A DNA stretch of 64,000 bases from positions 124,001 to 188,000 of the forward strand of contig CATQGW010000005.1 in assembly GCA_958295515.1 (NCBI GenBank), read 5' to 3'. Below the pieces are notes generated by a model. It ran no database searches. It was not told where the DNA came from and worked only from the letters and a program-made list of their open reading frames with translations. Positions within the stretch are counted from its first letter, which is position 1. Each line of letters starts with the position of its first letter. Below are positions 48,178 to 54,849 of the stretch, piece by piece. Position numbers and translations under genes: made by a program. Origin of the DNA: an uncultured Dehalococcoidia bacterium. GTDB lineage: Bacteria > Chloroflexota > Dehalococcoidia > Bin125.

Positions 48178-49341
48178 ATGGAACGCGCATATCTGGACCA
48201 CGCCGCAACGACGCCGCTCGACCCGCGAGTGCTGGAGGCAATGCTGCCGGCGCTGCGCGACGGCTGGGGCAATCCCTCCGGGGTCTACCGCGAGGCGCAG
48301 GCGGCGCACGCGCTGTTGGATGAGGCGCGCGACAGCATCGCGGCGACGCTGGAATGCGCGGCGCGCGAGATCATCCTCACCTCCGGCGGCACGGAGTCGG
48401 ACAATCTGGCGATCCGCGGGGTCGCGCAGGCGCGGGCGCACGCGGGGCGGCACCTGATCACCTCGGCGATCGAGCATCACGCGGTGCTGCATCCGATGGA
48501 GGCGCTGGAAGCCGAGGGCTTCGAGCTGACCGTGCTGCCGGTGGACGGCGAGGGCTTTGTCGATCCGTCCGAAGTCGCGGCGGCGGTGCGGGAGGACACG
48601 ATTCTGGTCTCGGTGATGGCGGCGAACAACGAGATCGGCACGGTGCAGCCGATCGCGGAGATCGCGCGGGCGGTCAAGGAGCGCAATCCGCGCACCGTGA
48701 TGCACAGCGACGCGGTGCAGGCGGCGGGCGCGATCGACGTGCGGCCCGACGCGCTCGGCGTGGATTTGCTGTCGCTGACGGCGCACAAGATTTACGGGCC
48801 CAAGGGCGTGGGATTGCTCTACCAGCGGCGGCGCACGCCGCTCGAGCCGCTGCTGCTGGGCGGCGGGCAGGAGGAGGAGCGCCGCGCGGGGACGGAGAAT
48901 GTGGCCTCGGCTGTCGGTCTGGCGACGGCGCTGCGGCTGGCCTGCGAGGAGCAGGCGGCGCGCACGGCGCACGCGCGCGGGCTGCGCGACGCGCTCTGGC
49001 GCGAGCTGCGCGAGCGCGTGCATCCGCTGCGGCTCAACGGTCCGGCCGATTTCGAGCGGCGGCTGCCCAACAATCTGCACGTCTGCTTCCCCGGCGTGGA
49101 GGGCGAGAGCATCCTCTTGCAGCTGGATATGGAGGGCGTGGCGGCGAGCAGCGGTTCGGCATGCTCGACGGGCAGCACGGAGCCGTCGCACGTGCTCTCG
49201 GCGCTGGGAGTGGACGCGGATACGGCGCACTCGGCGCTGCGGCTGAGCGTGGGGCAGAGCAATACGGAGGCGCAGGTCGAGCAGGCGGCGGCGGCAATCC
49301 CGCAGATCATCGAGCGTCTGCGCGCGCTGGCGCCGGTGTGA
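48178..49341 (+). CDS. Cysteine desulfurase (NifS/IscS family)
   Basis: AYLDHAATTPLDPRVLEAMLP, SGGTESDNLAIRG, LTAHKIYGPKGVGLLY, SSGSACSTGS. Confidence 0.95.
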   Translation: MERAYLDHAATTPLDPRVLEAMLPALRDGWGNPSGVYREAQAAHALLDEARDSIAATLECAAREIILTSGGTESDNLAIRGVAQARAHAGRHLITSAIEHHAVLHPMEALEAEGFELTVLPVDGEGFVDPSEVAAAVREDTILVSVMAANNEIGTVQPIAEIARAVKERNPRTVMHSDAVQAAGAIDVRPDALGVDLLSLTAHKIYGPKGVGLLYQRRRTPLEPLLLGGGQEEERRAGTENVASAVGLATALRLACEEQAARTAHARGLRDALWRELRERVHPLRLNGPADFERRLPNNLHVCFPGVEGESILLQLDMEGVAASSGSACSTGSTEPSHVLSALGVDADTAHSALRLSVGQSNTEAQVEQAAAAIPQIIERLRALAPV

Positions 49342-49952
49342 CCGCTGCGCTCGAGCTTCCGCTTGACCTCCCGCCCGCACCGATCCCGCTGCGCTTGCCC
49401 GGCGATTGGGAGATCACCGACGACCTGCTGCTACAGCTCAGCTCGCTCAACGAGGTCTGGTTTTTCGAGGCCGACGCGAGCGGCGCACTGCTGATTGCGC
49501 CCGGCTCGACGCTGCGCGGCAGCACCCGCGGCGTCGAGTTCATCGCCCAGCTCGTGCTGTGGTCCGACACCGGTATCGGCGGCGCGGTGCTCGGCGGACG
49601 CGGACTCCTGCGACTGCCCGACGGCAGCCGGCGAATCCCTCGTGTGGCCTGGATCAGCGAGGAGCGCCTCACGCAAATCCCGCTCGAAGACGCCGAGCGC
49701 GTCTGGCCGGTCGTGCCTGACTTCGTCGTCGAAATCCGCCCCTACCACGGGCAGATTGACTACCTGCACGAGAAAATGTCCGTCTGGATGGCGACTGGGG
49801 CGCGGTTGGGCTGGCTGCTTGATCCGTTCAAGGAGCAGGTGCATATCTACCGCGCGGATGCGGAGGTCGAGGTGCTGGAGCGTCCGTCGGAGTTGAGGGA
49901 TGAGGGGGTGCTGCCGGGGCTGAGTGTGGATCTGGAGCGGGTTTGGGGGTAG
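49338..49952 (+). CDS. Uma2 family PD-(D/E)XK-like endonuclease
   Basis: GTG start overlapping the desulfurase stop; VPDFVVEIRPYHGQIDYLHEKMSVWMATGARLGWLLDPFKEQVHIYR. Confidence 0.85.
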   Translation: MTAALELPLDLPPAPIPLRLPGDWEITDDLLLQLSSLNEVWFFEADASGALLIAPGSTLRGSTRGVEFIAQLVLWSDTGIGGAVLGGRGLLRLPDGSRRIPRVAWISEERLTQIPLEDAERVWPVVPDFVVEIRPYHGQIDYLHEKMSVWMATGARLGWLLDPFKEQVHIYRADAEVEVLERPSELRDEGVLPGLSVDLERVWG

Positions 49953-50012
49953 GTGTGCCGGTGGTGGTTCACCCCTTGATCTGTTGCAAATCGCGGCGAG
50001 ATACAGACACGC

Positions 50013-50351
50013 CTATTCCGTCGGATCAGACACGTACGCGACGTCGGCAGCGGCGGGACCCACCGGGCTGTTGGCGGACAGCATGGTCTCGAGCGTCACT
50101 CCGAGGGCGGTATCTCGCCTGACCAAGCTGAGAAGCTGAGCGTAGGCGATCACCCAGAGAACGTACTCACCAGGCACCTGCGCCGCGATCGTCGCGTCGG
50201 GCTCCCAGTCGCCACCGTCCGGCACACCGTGCAACTCGTCCAGCTGGGCGCGGCAAGCCGCCAAGGCCATCACTACGCGCCTGGCGTCCGGCATGGCTGC
50301 CGCTGCCGGGCCGCGTGCCATTTCGATGAAATCCATCACGTCTTCGGTCAT
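50013..50351 (-). CDS. Small acidic protein of unknown function
   Basis: 112 aa ORF in the lower-GC island. Confidence 0.5.
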   Translation of the reverse strand: MTEDVMDFIEMARGPAAAAMPDARRVVMALAACRAQLDELHGVPDGGDWEPDATIAAQVPGEYVLWVIAYAQLLSLVRRDTALGVTLETMLSANSPVGPAAADVAYVSDPTE

Positions 50352-50463
50352 GTTGGCCTCCAGTCATTTGGGCGGCGCCGTGTGCGCCACCGCTTGTCTG
50401 CAAGTCATTATGCCTTTCTATGGCACCTACGGCAAACGCGAATAATGTCGCCTAGACTACAGT

Positions 50464-50558
50464 GTGTCCTAGTTGGTACACCACGGAGTATGTGGTGCCG
50501 CTAAAGCAACGTGTCGTTGTGCAGCGGCACGGGCGCCTTGCAGGGTGGGCTAGGACAC
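50464..50558. repeat. Structured palindromic segment bounded by GTGTCCTAG/CTAGGACAC
   Basis: 9-bp perfect outer inverted repeat; inner GGTACACCAC..GTGGTGCC and CAACgtgtcGTTG stems. Confidence 0.55.
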
Positions 50559-51173
50559 CGCGTAACCTATGCCTACCCCAGCACCAGACGCAATCAGACC
50601 TATGAGCAGTTGCCATCCACGGGCCCGCCACTTTGCGTGACTGTCCTCCGCCATAAGCTGAGTGATCTGCTGCTCCGCCAAGTTGATCGAGCTAAAGCGG
50701 CGCACTGTTAGCGTTCGCTGACGGCGTAGAGCTGATCCTGGCTGCACCTGATCAGCCGCAGACGGGCCAGCCGCCCAGCTGGTCGGCACCCATCGCCCAC
50801 ATGTACACAACAGGTCCAGACTGTACGACTCTGTTCGTCCCATGAGGTGGTTCACGATCGTCATATCACGACGCACTACCAAAGACTGCGAATCGCTATC
50901 CGTCCACGGACCAGCAACATCAACGCGGTAATTCTTGCGCTTAAGTCCGAGCCAGATGGGGGCCGACTCGAATAGCCCTTGTGGCTCCAGCACCTCGCGA
51001 CGACAGCCGCAATAACCGCCAAGGCGTCGCCACAGCGGTTGTCCGCGGAGGAATAGCCAAGTGTGGAAATCCCACCTGAGATTGAACCAAGTTTCTCTGG
51101 CTCGATCTCTCGCTCGTTCCTTCCAATTGCTGATTCTCCGTCTGCCTTGCGTTTCCTGCATCTGGTTTCCCAT
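50550..51173 (-). CDS. Protein of unknown function with C-terminal TM segment
   Basis: 207 aa; strong AGGAGG upstream of ATG 51173; WQLLIGLIASGAGVGIGYAVS tail. Confidence 0.65.
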   Translation of the reverse strand: MGNQMQETQGRRRISNWKERARDRARETWFNLRWDFHTWLFLRGQPLWRRLGGYCGCRREVLEPQGLFESAPIWLGLKRKNYRVDVAGPWTDSDSQSLVVRRDMTIVNHLMGRTESYSLDLLCTCGRWVPTSWAAGPSAADQVQPGSALRRQRTLTVRRFSSINLAEQQITQLMAEDSHAKWRARGWQLLIGLIASGAGVGIGYAVS

Positions 51174-51212
51174 GACTATCCTCCTAGCTCAGTGGCATAC
51201 GCGCCAACTAGA

Positions 51213-51218
51213 ATTATA
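51213..51218 (-). promoter_or_regulatory. Candidate -10 box (TATAAT) of the 50550..51173 gene
   Basis: Perfect TATAAT on the minus strand about 40 nt upstream of ATG 51173; no convincing -35 at 16-18 bp. Confidence 0.4.
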
Positions 51219-51259
51219 CAGGGACCAGCGCGATGCCACAGTCAAATGGGCACGTTGGA

Positions 51260-51634
51260 TCACTGATCGATCACCCCGGGTTGCGTCACATCCGCGCGGA
51301 ATTGGCGGATGTCGTACCAGTAGCAGCCGATGCAGGAGCCTCGGTAGACGCCGTTGCCTTTGGTTTGGGCGATGGCGAAGCCTAGCTTGGTGGCGTCGAA
51401 GCGCTGGTTTGTCTCGCGGCACTCGCGGCAATGCTGACGCTTGGCGTTGTTCGCCGCCTTCGAGAGCGGCTGGAAATCGTCGATGGTCAGCTTGGAGGCG
51501 TCGCTGAGGCGCGGGTCATCCCGACGGCCGTCCTTGTGGTCGCACTCCGGGTTCGGCGTGTTGAACGCGGCGCAGCGTTGCGCGGTGATCGCTGCGCGGA
51601 TGTGTTCGGGGACTGTGGCAGTCGGCGTCGTCAT
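51260..51634 (-). CDS. HNH-type nuclease with zinc-ribbon-like cysteine pairs
   Basis: CDHKDGRRDD...NNAKRQHCRECRETNQRFDATKLGFAIAQTKGNGVYRGSCIGCYWYD. Confidence 0.75.
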   Translation of the reverse strand: MTTPTATVPEHIRAAITAQRCAAFNTPNPECDHKDGRRDDPRLSDASKLTIDDFQPLSKAANNAKRQHCRECRETNQRFDATKLGFAIAQTKGNGVYRGSCIGCYWYDIRQFRADVTQPGVIDQ

Positions 51635-51921
51635 CGCTCACGCTCCCTCGCTCGGTCGCTCCGCGCTGCCCAGCGCCCCATCTCGTAGACGGTGCTGTCC
51701 ATCGCCAGATGTGCGCTTGCGGAGAAGCAGATGCGCATCGTCGCGCTGATCACCGCCGCCTCGGCGTCCACGAACTCCGCATCCGACCGATCGAGCGCAT
51801 CGAGCTGCGCCCGTGCAGCCAGATATTCGCGGCAGACATCGTCAATCGGTGGGATCGGCTCCAGCTCGGGATAATTCCAGTCGCCCACGTTCATCAAGGA
51901 GTTCTTCGACTCTGACATCAT
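51631..51921 (-). CDS. Small protein, paralogue of the 51918..52307 product
   Basis: 4-bp overlaps with both neighbours; DWNYPELEPIPPIDDVCREYLAARAQL ... MGRWAARSDRAR. Confidence 0.65.
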   Translation of the reverse strand: MMSESKNSLMNVGDWNYPELEPIPPIDDVCREYLAARAQLDALDRSDAEFVDAEAAVISATMRICFSASAHLAMDSTVYEMGRWAARSDRARERER

Positions 51922-52307
51922 TCAGCCTCCGGAGGCGGCCAGTTGAAGGCTGGGTGGTACCCGGCGCTTGAGAGCCGAGCTACCTCGTGGGCGACAGCCC
52001 GGCCCATCGCCATCGGCGTGAGGTCCGCCGCCAACTCTGCCGCCGCCGCGACTGCGAGATTGGCGATGCACTCCCTCACTCGCCGATCGCCCTCCGGCAT
52101 CCGCGGATCGCCGACCAGCAAATCGTCGCTGAACTCCGCGGCCGTCAAGAACTCGCGGCACGCCTGAGACAGGGGGACTGCCTGTCGGACCGCCGGGTAC
52201 CAATCTCTCGGATCGATGGATTCGTAGGGCGGGGAGGTGGAGTCGTCAGCCAATGGTCTGTCCGATCGGGACGGCGCGGTTGTCGCGCCGCCTGCACAGG
52301 ATATCAT
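51918..52307 (-). CDS. Small protein, paralogue of the 51631..51921 product
   Basis: DWYPAVRQAVPLSQACREFLTAAEF ... MGRAVAHEVARL. Confidence 0.65.
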   Translation of the reverse strand: MISCAGGATTAPSRSDRPLADDSTSPPYESIDPRDWYPAVRQAVPLSQACREFLTAAEFSDDLLVGDPRMPEGDRRVRECIANLAVAAAAELAADLTPMAMGRAVAHEVARLSSAGYHPAFNWPPPEAE

Positions 52308-52412
52308 GCATATGTTCTACTCAACGCGATGACGCCACCCAAAAGCCGCCCTTTGGCAAGGGGAGGCACCGCGCAGTCGTGGCGAGGCTTCGCGGCGCTC
52401 AGAGCCGAACGG

Positions 52413-52835
52413 CTACTCCAAATCGAGGTCCACGAGCTTGACCCAGTTCTCGTCCCGCCACTCCTCTGGTCCGCTCGCCGCCCTTGCGAGAATCACGCTG
52501 GCAGCGAGCGACGGCGAGTGAAACAGGTAGTCGGTCTCGAACACGTAGATAGCGCCGCGTCGTACGAGCGTGCCGTCCTCGATCAGCGAGTCGCGCAAAT
52601 CCCGCGCGCCCCGATCTTCGGGACGCCCGAACGCCGGCGCAGTCTCCGCGAACGCCTCTGACCCGCGAAGCACAAGAAACTCCGGTGCCAGATAGAAGCC
52701 CTTAGCCGTCACGATGACATCCGTCCCCTGCCGCCCGGAGCGGATCTGCAGCCGGACCAGCGGGTATCCCAGCTCACCAGACGGCGGCAGCCTTCTGAAT
52801 TTGATGTCCACGATTCGCTCCAATTTCCACGCCAT
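52413..52835 (-). CDS. DUF4357-like domain protein
   Basis: VTAKGFYLAPEFLVLRGSEAFAETAPAF...RDSLIEDGTLVRRGAIYVFETDYLFHSPSLAASVILARAASGPEEWRDENWVKL. Confidence 0.75.
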   Translation of the reverse strand: MAWKLERIVDIKFRRLPPSGELGYPLVRLQIRSGRQGTDVIVTAKGFYLAPEFLVLRGSEAFAETAPAFGRPEDRGARDLRDSLIEDGTLVRRGAIYVFETDYLFHSPSLAASVILARAASGPEEWRDENWVKLVDLDLE

Positions 52836-52956
52836 GCGAGGGCGCGCGCAGAGAGTACATGCGCGCGGCCTGACTGTCGCTGATGAGGGCGGGGCGCGGG
52901 TGGGACGGGATTGGCGGGGGCGCTGCTAGACTGAGCGGCGACGGGAAGGGGAGCGC

Positions 52957-53661
52957 GTGGTTCAGCGAACGATTGACACTGGCGGGGCGCCGATTCCGCT
53001 GCTGGAGCCGATCACCGATGTCGAGGACGAGCTGCGCTCGCAGCTGCTCGTCTCCACGGTGGACAAGGTGTTCGGCTGGGCGCGGCGCTCCTCGCTCTGG
53101 CCGGCGATGTTCGGGCTGGCCTGCTGCGCGATTGAGATGATCGCGACGGCCAACGCGCGCTACGACCTGGCGCGCTTCGGCGCGGAGGTCTTCCGCGCTT
53201 CGCCGCGCCAGGCGGACTTGATGATCGTGGCGGGCACGGTGACCTGGAAGATGGCCCCGCCGGTGCGCCGCATCTACCTGCAGATGGCGGAGCCGAAGTG
53301 GGTGATCTCGATGGGTTCGTGCTCGAACATCGGCGGGCCGTTCGCGCACGGCTACTCGACGCTGCCGGGCGTGAACAACGTGGTGCCGGTGGATGTCTAC
53401 GTGCCGGGCTGCCCACCGCGCCCGGAGTCGCTGCTGGCGGGGCTAATGCTGCTCCAGCAGGTGATCGAGGAGGAGCACGCGAACGGGCACCGCAAGCGGC
53501 GTCCGGAGCCGAGCGGCGATTTCTCGAAGATGCTGCCGGAGGGGGATCCGATTCGGGCGGAGCTGGAGTCGCTCTTCCCGCCCTATCTCTCCGCCGACGG
53601 GCAGCCGCGGCACCGCAGCGGGGCGCTGACGCACGACGAGAATTTCTTTTCGAGCCGCTAG
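52957..53661 (+). CDS. nuoB: NADH-quinone oxidoreductase subunit B
   Basis: [69 protein letters not shown]. Confidence 0.95.
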   Translation: MVQRTIDTGGAPIPLLEPITDVEDELRSQLLVSTVDKVFGWARRSSLWPAMFGLACCAIEMIATANARYDLARFGAEVFRASPRQADLMIVAGTVTWKMAPPVRRIYLQMAEPKWVISMGSCSNIGGPFAHGYSTLPGVNNVVPVDVYVPGCPPRPESLLAGLMLLQQVIEEEHANGHRKRRPEPSGDFSKMLPEGDPIRAELESLFPPYLSADGQPRHRSGALTHDENFFSSR

Positions 53662-53684
53662 CGGCGCAGGAAGGGAAGCGGAGG

Positions 53685-54170
53685 ATGGTCTTCGGGCAAG
53701 GCATCGCCAAGGGGCTGCTGACGGTGGTGAAGCACGTGCGCCGCGCGCCGGTCACGGTGCAGTTCCCCGAAGAGGAGCGGGACATTCCGCCGCGCGCGCG
53801 GACGAATCTGGTCTGGTTCGTGGAGCGCTGCACGGGCTGCTCGACCTGCGCGCAGTCCTGCCCCGACGGCTGCATCCTGGTGGAGACGGAGCCGCGCGAG
53901 GACGGCTCGTTCCTGGTCAACCGCTACGAGATCGATTTCCGGCTCTGCATGTACTGCGGCCTCTGCGCGGAGGCCTGCCCCTACGAGGCGATCCAGGTGG
54001 GCGGCTCCTACACCAACGTGGTGACCAATCCGAATCACCTGTACAAGGACAAAGACGGCCTGATCGAGCTGGCCAACGAGTATCTGGAGCAGCACGATTG
54101 GGTCTACCCCAACGGCCAGCCGGCCGTAGAGCAGTCAGTGCATCCCACAGAGCAGCGGCAGCACCACTAG
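53685..54170 (+). CDS. nuoI: NADH-quinone oxidoreductase subunit I, 2[4Fe-4S] ferredoxin type
   Basis: CTGCSTCAQSCP and CMYCGLCAEACPYEAI; start reassigned to 53685. Confidence 0.93.
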   Translation: MVFGQGIAKGLLTVVKHVRRAPVTVQFPEEERDIPPRARTNLVWFVERCTGCSTCAQSCPDGCILVETEPREDGSFLVNRYEIDFRLCMYCGLCAEACPYEAIQVGGSYTNVVTNPNHLYKDKDGLIELANEYLEQHDWVYPNGQPAVEQSVHPTEQRQHH

Positions 54171-54255
54171 AGGGCTGCGCCCCGCCCCGTCATTCCCGCG
54201 CTCCCTTTTTCGCCATACCGGTGCTCCCTCTTTCGCCATACCCGTGCTCCTTTTT

Positions 54256-54586
54256 CGTCATACCCGTGCTTGCCACGGGTATCTCGCCGTGACCTGCACC
54301 AACCCCTGCGCGCACCTCCCCCGCCATTCCCGCGCTCCCTTCTTCGTCATACCCGTGCTTGCCACGGGTATCTCGCTGTGACCTGCACCAGCCCCTGCGC
54401 CCCCCTCCGCCGCCATTCCCGCGCTCTCTTTTTCGTCATTCCCGCGCTCCTCTTTCGTCATACCCGTGCTTGCCACGGGTATCTCGCCGTGACCTGCACT
54501 AGCCCTCGCGCGCACCTCCCCCGCCATTCCCGCGCTCCTTTCTTCGTCATACCCGTGCTTGCCACGGGTATCTCGCCGTGACCTGC
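54256..54586. repeat. Four plus-oriented type A hairpins (GTCATACCCGTGCTTGCCACGGGTATCTCGCYGTGACC)
   Basis: Copies near 54256, 54345, 54457 and 54546. Confidence 0.9.
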
Positions 54587-54608
54587 ACCAGCCTTCGCGC
54601 ACCTACTC

Positions 54609-54692
54609 CGTCATTCCCGCGAAAGCGGGAATCTCGTCGCGGGGCTTTGGAGGTTGCGCGGGGGAGATTCCCGCGTTCGCGGGAATGACGGA
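54609..54692. repeat. Type C paired hairpin; an inverted type A copy follows at about 54804-54836
   Basis: ATTCCCGCGAAAGCGGGAAT ... GATTCCCGCGTTCGCGGGAATGAC. Confidence 0.9.
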
Positions 54693-54849
54693 AAAGGGGG
54701 CGCGGGTATGACGGGGGTGGGGGCGCAGGTATGACGGAAGTGGGGGCGCAGGTATGGCGAAAAGGGGGCGCAGGAGGCCGCACGCTGCCTTGGTAGTGCT
54801 CACCGCGAGATACCCGTGGCAAGCACGGGTATGACGAAAAGGGGGAAGG

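Noticed and set aside
50464-50558. Integron attC site
   Set aside because: Ends do not fit the RYYYAAC/GTTRRRY core sites and no integrase was seen.
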